Shown here: one piece after another, positions 33,310 through 46,200 of the stretch | Position numbering within the stretch: the stretch's first letter is position 1 | Layout of the letters: every line of letters begins with the position of its first letter | Assembly (NCBI GenBank): GCA_964017125.1 | Contig: OZ024902.1 | Location: forward strand, 106,312,560 to 106,376,559 | Source: Flabesymbios commensalis | Taxonomy: Eukaryota; Annelida; Polychaeta; Terebellida; Flabelligeridae | Length of the DNA: 64,000 nucleotides | Direction of reading: 5' to 3' | Position numbers and translations under genes: made by a program | Notes under the pieces: generated by a model | The model's database searches: none | Seen by the model: only the letters and a program-made list of their open reading frames with translations | What the model was told of the DNA's origin: nothing

Positions 33310-34455
33310 CCCTTTAAGCGCGGCCCCCGAGTATACTCGGGGGCAAAAGATGTCTCCCCGTCGCGGACCCCGAGTATACTCGGGTGCAGAGTCTGTTTTT
33401 GAGTATTTTTGTCTGTAAAATCAATGTGGTCATGGGGGTAGCCTCGGTAATCATGGGGGTAGCCTTGTTTTCGCTAATAAAAGTTTGTTTGATTGTGCAT
33501 GGATAGCACCCCATAATAATATCTGGGCCGATGTAGAGCTGTCATTCTTAAAGGATTCTTTTGGAACGAAAAATTCAAAATGGCCGCCATAAAATCAATA
33601 AAATTATCATTACTTTCTCAATAATTGAGATGGAGACTTGATTTTTTCACCAGACCATATATTTTTGTTATCAAAGAATACAAAAAAATTAAACCATACC
33701 TGCCTAATGCATCATCATCATGCTTAAAATGCTATAATAATACTTAGATGACAGATATCGCAGCAGTGCGGATTGCATGGTTGCACACATAATCATTACG
33801 CATTACCTAATCATTACGCATTTAGTACACATCACCCATAAACCTGACATTTTAGATGACCCTGACATAACCTTCACATTTATTTTGGGCGGCATTCATG
33901 CAGTAAAGCACAACCTCAACCCATGTCAACCTCCATACCCAATTATGAATCAATATTTTGCGATGGACGGCCAAGCTGATGCTACACGCTGCTGCATAAT
34001 TGTTATTTTGCTTGCTCAATTAAACCTTGAGGAATGGGGGTGTAATAAGGGAAACATGAGGGCATTACCCCTCCCAATATCAGCACTGCCCTAGATTTCC
34101 TTAAAATGTGTGCTGAAATGATACCCGACCAAGGATGTGTCACCATCAATCCTTTCTAATGGATAACTGCACCACAAACAGCTTGAAATTGATAAAAAGT
34201 GGGTAACTTCAATATTGTTTGCGAGTTTGACCTTGAAATGACCTTGATGTGACCTTGGCATGACCCTGGTGTTATCCACCAGTAAAGCACAACTCCTTCT
34301 CATGTTATTATTTGCTCATAAGCTAAGATCCTGTTGGTGTCTTCATACAAATCTGACATTACATAATATTCTGGTTTTTTTTCACCCCCCCCCCCCCTCC
34401 CCAGGAATTCAGCGGTGGGGATGCAAGTGTGCCCAGGAGTTCAGCGTTAAAAGGG
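33310..34455. mobile_element. 1.15-kb TTAA-flanked element, piggyBac-like
   Basis: Flanked by TTAA at 33306-33309 and 34456-34459. Left end CCCTTTAAGCGCGGCCCCCG, right end GTTCAGCGTTAAAAGGG, inverted over about 12 bp. The left subterminal region has two GAGTATACTCGGG palindromic blocks. The middle of the element matches 40440-41170. No transposase ORF is seen, so it is non-autonomous. The right part carries the TGACCTTGA block (34208-34265), also found at 52545. Confidence 0.8.
34208..34330 (+). repeat. TGACCTTGA-rich block, pair of 52530-52640
   Basis: Shares TTGACCTTGAAATGACCTTG, then CACCAGTAAAGCACAACTYC and TTCTCAT with 52530-52640 in the same order. It lies within the TTAA-flanked element on the left and next to another on the right. 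Confidence 0.8.
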
Positions 34456-34459
34456 TTAA

Positions 34460-35073
34460 CTTACCACATGATGAGGCATCAATAAATTACATTATTCGGT
34501 CATTTTTCACACCAGAAGTGTATAAATTATATCAATGTTCAATGCCTTTTACTGCCGAGTCCAAAAATTTAATTTTAATAATACAAAATCAGTGTTTCTG
34601 GCTATGAAAAAAGTTTGAGTCAGACAATATGAAGATTCTAACTCCAAACCTGATGTTGAAGTCAGCACGCAGGCGCGGGTTCCGGGGGACGGCCACCAAA
34701 GGGGATCACAACTCTAGGGGGGTCCGGGGGCATGCTGCACTGGGAATTTTTTGTTTCATAGAAGGCTTCAGGTGTTTTCTAGTGATATCTAAAGGTACAT
34801 TTTAAGCTTTAAAACAACACATTTTTCAATAAAATTTGTCTAGATATATATCATTGTCGTCAGAATGGAATGTTTTTTCGTCAGAGGGGGAAGCTTGACG
34901 ACATGACGACAGATCAGAAACACTGAAAAATTGCAATTTTTGCAGATAAATATCTTAGCCAAGACCTAATTGTTATATTGGGTAACATAACACGGTTGTG
35001 TCAAGTGAGGCAGAGAGGGCTGGGAGAAGTGGCTAGCCCTCCCCCGACAGACTGCTGGCATTCATGAACACCT
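34460..35073. other. intergenic, nothing recognised
   Basis: No gene. The sequence has GGTCCGGGGGCATG-like GC blocks at 34680-34735 but no identifiable family. Confidence 0.4.
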
Positions 35074-35184
35074 ACCCAGCTATCACTAGGCATTGATCCA
35101 ATGTTGTTTTAATGTTGTGCCGACGTCGAAGACGGCGGGCCACCATTAGAACAACATTGGGTCAATGCCTCGTGTCTTCTGGGT
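35074..35184. mobile_element. foldback MITE, best-preserved copy
   Basis: This 111-bp element is one imperfect palindrome. Left arm ACCCAGCTATCACTAGGCAT, TGATCCAATGTTGTTTTAAT; right arm, read as complement, ACCCAGAAGACACGAGGCAT, TGACCCAATGTTGTTCTAAT. The centre is CCGACGTCGAAGACGGCGGG. It has no ORF and the arms are its only content. Superfamily not determined. Confidence 0.85.
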
Positions 35185-35199
35185 TGCGGTCACAGCTGA

Positions 35200-35520
35200 T
35201 CAGCAAACTCAAGTCATTGACACAATGCTAGCCTGATAGTGGCCCACCGTTTACAACACTGGGCCGGCATTAGCCCAGCATCTGCATACCAGTATATAGG
35301 CCTTTACAAGATAAACGTTCACCCAATGCTAGCTTACTGCTGGCCCATCGTCTACGAACATGGCTCAGCTGTAAAACAGCATTGGCTAAAGGTCTCATTT
35401 TTGCAGGGAACACCGGCAACTCAATACCCTGACACAATGTTGGTTCAAAGTTGAAAGAGTGTCATAGATGATGGCACAACATTTAACCAACATTGGGTCA
35501 GTGCAAGCCAAAAGGAGGCA
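35200..35520. repeat. foldback MITE cluster, diverged copies
   Basis: Several arms and centres in a row: GTGGCCCACCGTTTACAACA, TGGCCCATCGTCTACGAACA, AACAGCATTGGCTAAAGGTC, ATGATGGCACAACATTTAAC and CAACATTGGGTCAGTGC. At least three copies appear overlapped or deleted. Confidence 0.65.
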
Positions 35521-37779
35521 GTGACATCAGCGGAAAGGAAGTATATACTTGATTTACAAGTGAACAAATACGGCCTTTTGGCAGCGCTATGGCAGGAAGA
35601 GATGGGACGCCAGTTAAAAAGCAGTAAATGCCTTGTATACCAGGGAGCAGATATTGCCTTCTGACATTGCACAGACAGAACAGATAGTAACGGAAGTTAA
35701 CGACAGACGTTTGTGTGGAAAACCAGCTTAAAAGTTTGTCGAGTCGACAAACTAAAAATGATAAGTCAGCGAAAAAAAATATGTATACTGTATATACTCA
35801 ATGGATCTTGAAAAAGCACATATATAATTTGGCCGCAGCATTCGGAATTATAATGTGGCGCTCATTTTAAAATGAAGACAATAGTGATGAAAAAATATCG
35901 TTCGCTTTTTGTAAATCTTCACATTAAAAAGTTGAAAATGCTCACAATTAGGTTGGTCATATAAACAACATTGTTGAATTTCTTATTCTTGGATTATTAG
36001 GTCACGTAAAATAAATTTTTCGCGTGAAAAAAAATTTCAGGGCATTTTTGCAACATTGCGCAATCTATTTTTCTACACATGGCAGAAAGTAATAGACCAT
36101 CTTTTGATTATTGTTGGTATTCATTAGTGATCAAAACAAAATAACGGTCTTAAAGTCGTCATAATTCACGGAGTAACATTGCATAATGCCATGACACACA
36201 TGCGCAGCATGGTCCACAAGAGTGGGGTCCGCCGCAATGTAAATATTATGGTTCAATGAAGCATAAAGGGCCCAGTTGCTTATAGTAAACTATATTCTAG
36301 TAATGATTGAATATTCAGGCCTATAACAAATCAAATATTTTAACAAAATGTATTCAACGCCAATTTAAGAGTTTTGATTTGAAAGAAAAACGTGTTTCTG
36401 GGTGTGTATGCCTAGAAAAGGTCAGTTATATAGTTTCAATAACAAGTTTCATGATATTATAGTCATTTAATAATATCTAACATTTGACACCGGCCACACT
36501 AAAATGGCAGTAGGATCACATTTTTAAAAATCATTATTTTTTGGTAGATTCGGTAACCGCGCCTTTCTTGAACTACATAAACTGAAATAATTTAAGAATA
36601 AAGATTTTATGAGATTTTGTTTTACATAAAATGTAAAATTGCATGTTTATAGTCTGAAGACCTATCATCTGACTTTCCATCTACCCCCTGGTCACTGGAC
36701 CTGTTATGTTCAATTCCATGGAGAGCATACAGTCCGGCAGCCATTTCGCCGCATTGAATTTATCGATTCGTACACATTGCCATCTCTGTCCTACCAGGTA
36801 CTCATTTTCACCAGAGTCAAGTAATGCATTTGAGTTGAAGTGCCTCGCCTAAGGACACCAACATCGAAATAATGTCCCAAGAAACCGCACGTTATGATTA
36901 TTTAAACCCAAAAGTGACTTTGTAAGATATTATTAAAAGAAAGGAGACCTATCTGGGAGGATCACTCGTGGATGAAATCGATTGAGACACATGTTTATAA
37001 AGGGACATATGCTAATAAGTTACAGGCCACATTTAAAGGACTGAATCTTAGCCTGGTAACCATGACATAAAAAAGAAGGTCAACAAAGTAACATTTTATT
37101 TCATATAATTATTGAATGAAACAATTATGAAACAAATAATTCCCAGTGGATGAATTTATGCTTTATGTTATCAACTAATTAAAATTTTCACCCAAATAAA
37201 ATTGTACTTTGCTAACACGACATACAACTTCAAAATGGCTGAAATCACTCAGATTTGTCATGTTGGAGGTTAAATACTTTCTAGTCTGATCAGACACATT
37301 TCACATTCGAAAAAGCTTGATTTAAAACGTCAATGAAAAGGTTTGGAAACGACCATATTCATACTTCACGCTCAAAAAGGTTATTCAATCATGTAGATTT
37401 AATGTTCTGTGAAACATATCCAATTGGTAATATTCGTGATACCTTCTAAAGGTGAAAACATATACACAAGAAATATGGCCACCCACAATAAATTGCTGCT
37501 AAACAGGACAGCTGGGCGTAGTTCGAGTGAGAAACTGGGAAAACAAAACGAACAGATAGAGTAGATGACGAGAACTAAGATAGTAGGGAATTCAGTGGTA
37601 GCACTGTACATTGTTCATTGGTAATGCTTGTAGTTTAAGATCAATTTCTCACATCTTTAAATAAAGATCTATGCATTCAACTCTCAGTCGTGCACCTACA
37701 ATCATTCCCACACGTCTCTTACGTTGGTGAGGCGAACAAAAAAGCAAGCAGTGATAGACCTCGTCATACTTAAGTTGAA
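35521..37779. other. intergenic, one unexplained short ORF
   Basis: Mostly AT-rich. At 36639-36824 (+) an open frame reads HLPPGHWTCYVQFHG and later RRIEFIDSYTLPSLSYQVLI. It has protein-like composition and is followed by a GTGCCTCGCCTAAGGACACC block. I cannot name it; it may be a relic of a repeated gene fragment. 37170-37290 contains CAACTTCAAAATGGCTGAAA-type sequence related to the TTAA MITE interior, but no ends are visible. Confidence 0.35.
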
Positions 37780-40236
37780 CCAGGCTTTAATTTCAGAAAA
37801 ACAATAATTTCAACTGGTGTTATAATTATATCACATACATTTATAACAATAATTATTACATCTATACAGATCATAATACTCGTACATATACAATAAACTT
37901 CTGTACTGAAAAAAAGCTTCTTGTTTTTTCAACTGAACAAAACAAGAAGTAAGACTATGGTAGAGACCTATGTTTATTATACATAAAATATCTTTCATAG
38001 CTATTTGCATAAGGCTGTTTGGAGCGATATAAAATATTATTTCACTACTTTTTTTTCAACAATAAATCTGGTAGTAAAAGAAGACAGGAATAACTATATC
38101 GTTATAAAAATGTAAGCGAAACAAAAATGTAAAGTGTTCATTTTTCTCTTTATAATTTGCAATTACATTCCATACAGCACAATACCGTTATAATTTAGAT
38201 AAAATATAGGTATACAAATGTGTCCAATCCACATAACTTTTGAGATTATTTTTACAAGACATATATTAGCATCAATAATGCCTATATTGCAAGACAAAGA
38301 ATAATCATAAATTCTCTGGATATATAATGACAAATAGGTACATATGTATAGTCACCTCCACTGCAAGAGGTCATCCATAGAGTATATGTTCATGGATAGA
38401 TACAATATTGAAAACTAATTGTATCCCGTTTACAAAAGGGTTACAAGGAATATGAAAATGTTTCTTATTTAGAGACACTTAATCTGTAAATAATTTTCAA
38501 GATAGTTTGAATGAAACCAAATGTTTATTTCTCAATAAACATCCTAGAATACTCATAAATTAAGGCACTTTTACAGTCATTTTAATCATTACACTATTAA
38601 TCATAAAACTGAAGAATTTTGTGAAATGAAGTCTTTACTGTGATCATAACATTTCAATTAAAAGTTACATTATATTAAAAATACTACAGTACAACATTTG
38701 CATATTTGAGAAATGATTATGATTAAAAACTGACTTCATTACAAAAATATAGCACATTTATAATAATTAAAACAATAGATAATAGTAAAAAGTTATCTTA
38801 AAGCAACATTGAATAATAGATAGTAACTAACAGCCAGTGGTTGATGAATGATGTACAGTAAATTTACATATACCAAAAAAATGCACATTGTAATCAAATC
38901 AACAATCAGTTTTTGTATGCTAAATCAATCAGAATAATGGCATTTTGCAATTTTTTTTTAAATTCACTGCTAAAGAATTATATTTATTCTTTGTGGGTAA
39001 GATCAGATTTCAGTTCATATATGGATTAAATTTTCATGTTAAATGTATGATAAATCATTTGAATGAGAGAATGGGGCTTAAAGCCAACTTTGTGCCCACA
39101 GGCTAAACTGGACCAGGAGAACCTCATGAGGATTGTGAGAGGAATCAGATGACACTGCTATCCAGACACAGGATTCAAAATTCAAGCCCTGGCGGTCTGA
39201 GCCCGAGCATGCTAGCTCCCTCGGCCAAAGAGGCTCCCCACAATACAAGTCAGACTCGTAATCGAAGAAATATTTGTTTCATTGAAATCCGAATTCTCTT
39301 GCACCAATATATCATTTCTAATGAATGACAAATGAGGCAAAATAAAAACAAAAATGGTCCAGTAACGGAAGTACAACAGGATTTTGCTAAGAGCACAATT
39401 TGAATTTAAGTGTAGTTGATCATAGGCACATTGGCCATACTGCCTCTGCCAGATGTAAGACAATGAAAAATGCCAGACATAATGTTATGTCAGGGGTCAA
39501 TTTAAGTGCTGGTCCCTGATATTTGAAGGGACAGTCAATGCGATCAGTAAGTGGCCTGTATAGTCCAGCTGATTTTCCAGTTCACTTTCAGAAATGATCA
39601 CTAAATGAAACCCAGATAAAAGGGGAGACATTAACCCAGATAAAATGTAACCATTATTACCACATGATTGTTTTCTGAATTTATTTGTATCAAATTTGCG
39701 TTTATTAAGAGCTAGTTAGTAACCTGATAGGACCGGTAAACATTTGTAAAGTGTGAAATTTATATAAATTATATTGAAAAAAATCAGGGCTGGCAATTTT
39801 AGTGGTAGGCCACTACCGGTAACATTCAAAAGAAACTGGCCTTCAGGCCAGTATGAATTTTACTCTGGACTCTACACCCTATCAAATTGACAGCCAGGTG
39901 AAGTAAAATGTATGATAATGTAAATTTGTATAACATAATTAACACACATCAAATTTTCTTTTGTCGCATGTACCCGGTAGATGGAATAAAAAATACTGTA
40001 AAATGCGTTTCCTACTCCTTGGATTGAAAAAGGCCATCTTGCTCCAGTTCAGATGTAAAATGTCAATAATAAATTTTCTTTTTCAATCCAACAAGGCTCA
40101 ATACAGTAACATGCCATCACAAAATGTATTATACATATATTATATTGACTTGAGTAATGAGTTTTGTCGTGGGCAACCACCTCAACACCAGTAACATGTG
40201 ATTATCATAAGGGGAGTAAGAATTGCACTAGAATAT
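37780..40236 (-). other. SDCBP: possible syntenin 3' UTR
   Basis: Downstream (minus strand) of the syntenin stop at 40237-40239. AT-rich with few repeats except the SINE at 39072. Several TTTATT words on the plus strand (AATAAA on the minus strand), for example near 39675 and 39696, could be polyadenylation signals. The extent is unknown and not resolvable by sequence alone. Confidence 0.3.
39072..39290 (-). mobile_element. dimeric tRNA SINE, minus strand, truncated
   Basis: Read in reverse: body TCCTGGTCCAGTTTAGCCTG, ATTCCTCTCACAATCC block, a damaged second head with AGCCCTGGCGGTCTGAGCCC (plus strand) and CCGAGCATGCTAGCTCC, then GAAACAAATATTTCTTCG-like linker. The first tRNA-like head is missing, so the copy is 5'-truncated. 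Confidence 0.75.
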
Positions 40237-40291
40237 TCATACATCCGGCACTGAATGATCCATATGCTTCTTGATCAAACTTGAACCCATG
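40237..40291 (-). CDS. SDCBP: syntenin terminal exon, 17 codons and stop
   Basis: 55 nt after the acceptor ATGTTTCAG. One base completes the split codon, then [17 protein letters not shown] and TGA. The human C-terminus is MAPSIMKSLMDHTIPEV, so MDHxxPxV and the length (17) agree. The frame closes exactly with exon 6. The split codon becomes AGC (Ser) where human has Arg. It lies 13.4 kb from exon 6. Confidence 0.88.
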
Positions 40292-43200
40292 CTGAAACAT
40301 ACATGAAGTAACATATAATAAAAAATATTCTGTGGCTTTATTACTTTGTTTTTGTAACAGAAATCGAAGAAAATCATCATTTTTAAAATGTTCACCATGC
40401 TATGCATATAATGTAAAAAATTATGTGTATGTACATCAATGACTGTAAAATCATGGCAATCATGGGGGTTGCTGATAAAAGTTTGTTTCTTTTTTTTTAT
40501 TGTGTATGGATAGCAACCCAGAAAAATATCTGGGCCGATGTAGAGCTGTCATTCTTAAAGGATTCTTTTAGGACGAAAAAATCAAAATGGTCACCATAAA
40601 ATCAATAAAATTATCATAACTTTCTCAATGGTTGAGATAGAAACTTATTTTTTTCACTAAACCATATATTTTTTTTATCAATGAATACAATAAAACAAAC
40701 AATACCTTCCTTTGGCATCATCATCATGCCTAAAATGCTATTTTAATACTTAGATGACAGATATCGCAGCAGTGCGGATTACATAGTTGCACACCTAATC
40801 ATTACGTGTTTAGTACATATCACCCATAAACTGATAAACGTGACATTTTACATGCTTTTGACATAAATTTACATTTTTTTGGGCGATATCCATGCAGTAA
40901 AGCACAACCTCAACCCATGTCAACCTCTATACCCAATCATGTATCAATCTTTTGCGATGTAAGCCTAAGCTGATGCTACATGCTGCTGCATAATTGCAAT
41001 TTTGTTTGTTCAATTGAGCCTTGGGGAAGGGGGTGTAATAAGGACAAACACACTCCACCAAGAATGTGTCATCATCAGTCCATTCTAGTACATGACTGCA
41101 CCACTAACAAGCTTGAAATTGATAACAAGAACCCTGCGGTTCTGAACATTATTGAGAGTTATTTTTTTGAATCAGACTGAAGTTGATGTTTAAGCAGCTA
41201 GAAACTGTGAAATTGTAATCAAACAAATATATTTTCCGCCAATATGTATTTTAGATTTAAAAAGAAACTTGCTAAACAATAATTAGATGCACAAGTGCGA
41301 GGTGTTTTCTTTGTTAGTTCACATGATAACAGTACAGTAATTACCCGTTATAGCACGAATCGTTACTAGACGAATCGGATATAACAAGATGCAACCATGG
41401 ATCCAAAATTTTACACTATCTTTTTTACCATTTTTCTGGGAAAATCGTGTTATAAATATTTGAACATCCAGTTAAGCATGAAATTGTCCGCCAACGTCAC
41501 ATGGTAATCGTGCCGTAGCGGTAGGCCTAATCCTTCACGCATGACGCTCACGCAAAGTCGCCGGCAAGTAGTATTGCACAGGACATGACGGCACCCTTTT
41601 TAGAACAGCAGTATCTCATTTCGTATTTGAGCATAAATTCAATTCAAACACGAATCGTGTAATAGATAATATAAAACGAATATGACGTGCACGATTTTAT
41701 CTCAGAAATGTATTTATTTAATTAAATTACCTTAATGTGGCGTGTTTAGCAAAATAACATGTTTATTTAAATCGTGTAATAAAAATATCATAACACGAAT
41801 AATCATATTTTTACATGTTTTTTTTTAATCTGTATTAAAATATTATAACACGAATATGATGATTCTGCAAGTTTTTAAAATCGCGTGTAATGAAATATTA
41901 TAACACGAATATGATGTGTTTTATATTGTGTTATAAATATTATAACACGAATATAGTGTTTTTCTATATTGTGTTATAAAATATTATAACACGAATATGA
42001 CGTGCACGATTTGATGTCAATAATCCTAGCTATTAAATAAAATTAACTTAATTCAGCAGGTTTAACTGAAAAAATGGTTGTTTTTAAATCACGTAATAAA
42101 ATAGGTGACCAGAGGTGATGACACGCTGATCGTTTGATGAATGCCACTTCTTTCTTCACAACTCACATTGTGCAATGTCGAGCAGGGTTCTCGTTTGCAT
42201 TGCAAGGTGTTATGTTCGCGACAATTTTGTGAAGCACATCATATTTCTTGACGTGAAGTACACTGTTAAATACTACATCACTAACCCTTGAATTATTTAT
42301 AGCCGTTTTATTCCATTCCTAATTATTTAAAATAAACATAAATCTTATATGAACTTGATCTCTTGGGACCAAAACGTTTATCGACCATTGGCGGGCAGTC
42401 ACGCAATCTTCGGCGCCGTCAGTGGAATGAAAGCAGTTGCTAGATGATGCTTGAATATTGGCCAAGCATTACAGATGCCGGCCCGTCATTGTAACAACAT
42501 TGTCCGTTCGCTTGACCACTTTAACCATTTACACCCATCAAACCCGATTCATGTAAATTTTAAACCCAGTTTTTGTCAGAACAAAACTACCAAGTACGGC
42601 TACAAAACTGCTACAGACTGCAGCTACTTCTGCAGCACGTTATTTTATGCAATAGATATATTTATATTACGATGAGGACTATGTTGTTCTATTTGTGAAT
42701 TATTATTGTTCTAGTTTTCATGACTTTGTGGCCGCAAGGTTAGTGTCTGCAGTACGGCAATGTGTATTGGCGCTGGTTATATTTTCATATAAACTGCTGT
42801 ATTGCAGACGTAAAATACACAGATTAGCTCGGGTGGTCTATCAAGTGTGTGGAATGAACCGTGACAAATGATCAGTACATGTATTGTTCAGTTTATTTTG
42901 GAGTCAGCACTGGTTCATTTGCGGGCAGTTACAGCACACGATGATCGGCGCCATCAGTAAACGTGAGCGTGTCAAACCATTTCAAGCCTACTAACTTGGT
43001 AGTTATCCTATGAATAATATCACAACAGTGATATGCTGTTTTATTACACGATTTGGAAAAACATATTATTCGTGTTGTAGTAATTGATTGCACGATATAA
43101 AAAATGCAAAGACATCGTGTTCGTCGTGTTCAAACGCTGATTGGTCAACACCCGCCTCCCATCGCACCGTGCCGTGTCAGGATGATTGACAGTCTCGTAT

Positions 43201-46200
43201 AATCTCACGTTGAGAGTGATATTTCACGAGATTTTGGCAAGCACACCCATACCCTCAAAACGATGACGTCATTAAACACTGTACATGACACGGATGTATA
43301 CACAGCGTCACTCCCGCTCGCGTGTCCTGTATTCCTAATTCAACTAAATTTAATTCTACTGTTTATATTAGACACATTCAACCAATTCACATTTTTATTA
43401 TTTACAAATAATAATTAATAATATAACTTCTAAAACTCCGATATTTGTACAGTAAGTAAGGCCGGGAAATAACGTTATGCTACATGTACAAGCTAGTATT
43501 GTGTCCCCTCACTTATGGACTCCACCGATCGTGTTATAACGAATAACTACTGTATATTAAAATAACGTTCAAGCACTCCCAACACCCCGTGGCCGATGGT
43601 AGTGACTTAAAATGGCCACAAATTTAACACAACTGCTGGCAATACTCACTGACCACAAAATCGCATACAGTAGTTTTTATTCATTATTATATTGGACGAT
43701 ATAATAGTGATTCAAGTTAAATGCTGATGTGCCATACGAAATGGCCTGATTTGATCTAGTACTACCATATATGACAGCCTGTCATATATGGTAGTACACG
43801 GGATACGGTAATAGCTTGAAGAGATACGATACATCTCGTGGAATAACACTGTCAGCAAATCGTGTAATACATATTATAACACAAATATGATATCCATATA
43901 ATCCATAGGTTAACGGCCAAGCCTGTAGGCCTGAAATGGTTGAGCACGCTCCAATAAATTATTCCGACCTTCATTCATGGCTAGAGTTTTCCTGGGGGGT
44001 GGGGGGGTAATGGACATCAAAATAAGATGAACAATACAAACAACAAACCTTCTGTAAGAGAGCTTTTCATTATGCTCGTAAACTCAACTCAATTTACAAG
44101 ACCAATACGTAATATATAGGCATACGTGGCTTATCATCTATTATTACTACTAATTATGAAAGACGTCGTCCCCATGTGGTTGGTCCCTCAGTGATCTAAA
44201 ATCACTAATCACTATCATGGCTCTATTAGACAGGGATATATCCTAACCAATCTAATAAACATGTCTGTCAAACTTTTCTCAACGGTTTCTATTGTATTTT
44301 TTCCCGTAGATTTCAAATCTGCCAGATACCATTCGAGATTTTGCATATTTAATTAGCTAATTTGCATATTTCCAAAATGGCCGCCGAAAAAAAAGTAATT
44401 GGCTATCAATACAGTTCCGGCAATCCTAGAAATGTTTTTTTTTGCCCTAAGTTCGGGTTTTGAGAACCCATAATGCAATTTTGACGACAATATTAATTTT
44501 GGGGTCATTGTAAGGTCATAGGTCACGGGACCATTGAAATACAATATCCAACATTCACGTTTTAGCAAAAAGTGCACAGCTTGACCTTTTTTGGATAAAA
44601 TGATGATTTGAATGCCTGATAATATATATTTAATTTCAGAGAGTTACATCTTATACACAACACTATATTTATTAATACAAGATGGCCGCCATAATTCAAA
44701 ATGGCCGCCAGCCGAATCCAAAATCAAGATATCTGGATATCATATCTAAGCGATCTTAGTGGCTTGATTAAGGTTTTTCGGACCAAGGAATTCAATGCCA
44801 AACATCTTTTTACTGGCAAATGATTTTTTAGGGGGTTTTGAAGTGTTTTTGATCTCTATAGTTTGATATTTTGGCAAATTGTGTGATCCATCTACGCCAC
44901 CATAGTTATATTTGAATGACTTCCTCCCAGAATGAGTTTATCATCCGCACACTGTTTTAAATTCACATACTAACATGATATAAAGTTAAACCATATAAAT
45001 ATGGAATTACATGTGTATGACAGCGACAAAATAGGTAAATAAACATCATTTACATTATAATACGGCACTGTTATGTTGTAGAGTATGTAAAACTACTACC
45101 CAGGGGGTTAACATCATATTTTCTGGAAAACTGACAGTCTGACACGGCGTGTTGTAAAAGGTTGGGCACCTGAAATGATATCTACATTATATTTAGGATC
45201 ACAACCTAGGTGCACAACCTTGCAAATTGACTACTGGAAATTGACAGAAGGCCATTAATGGCGGCCATTACCGAGAAACCTTAATTTGTCAATATCTCGG
45301 TCAATATTTAGGATAATATGCTTTTAAAGTTGTCTAAACCTATCTTTTTAGGGTCAAGGATCAATATAGAGCCAACCCTGAAGTGATTTTATGTCTTCTT
45401 AACAAGATAAAACACAAAGCCATGCATTTGATAGTGTGAAATTAATGTTTTGCGCTAGATATTATTAATCTCGTTTGATAAGAAAACATTTGATGTGATT
45501 AGATGCTAAGTTTATTGAATATAAGCTAACATAAGTATTAATCCTTGTTGTGTTACACCACTTGTTACAATAATCACTCCAAAACATAATTAGCCTAATG
45601 TTACATGAAACAAAAATTAAGAGCGCGGAAAATAATACTGTCGATGGAGCTAGTGTTTGCAGGAAGCAACATGCACACAACTACATTGTATATCGATTAT
45701 AAGATTATTGAAAGTGAGTGTGCTTAAAAAGTATATGATGCCGTTATGCTATTTAATGATAAGGATTATGTGTTGTGTTGTACAAAGCTGCATTTGCTTG
45801 GGGATCACCGACAGTCACATCATAATTAGCAGGGATTTCACTTTTCTCACACTAGCAGTTCTTGTTGCAACCCTTCTTATAGGGATAAAATTTGGTGAAT
45901 CATATGTGTTTGCGACGGTGGGTTTGTACATGTAGACTGAACAGGAATCAGCTTGCCATTTTCTACAACCCATCCATAGTCCTAAGGCTTGAGGATGGCT
46001 TGGCTGCATGCTTTAAATGCTGTTGGAAAGCATTTTCATTTGGTGGTAACAACTTCAGCAGTGTTAACCTTTTAATAGTATTTAAGAACGTCAATGGGAG
46101 CACCATCATCAGCAAAGTCTACCAGTGTAGTTATATCATTCAGCCAACTTTAACATGCCAGTAGAGAATGAATAGCCGATGGTATCTCGTCCGTTCATAA

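Larger units (their letters stand above)
41335..43552. mobile_element. 2.2-kb pogo/Tigger-like element with TA duplication
   Basis: Left CAGTAATTACCCGTTATAGC followed by ACGA; right, read as complement, CAGTAGTTATTCGTTATAAC followed by ACGA. The inverted repeat is about 24 bp with few mismatches. TA flanks both ends (41333-41334, 43553-43554). The CAG start with a TA duplication is typical of the pogo/Tigger branch of Tc1/mariner. No transposase ORF is visible, so it is non-autonomous. The interior repeats the terminal words (ATTATAACACGAATATGA) many times at 41770-42000 and has a foldback fragment at 42445-42500. Confidence 0.83.
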
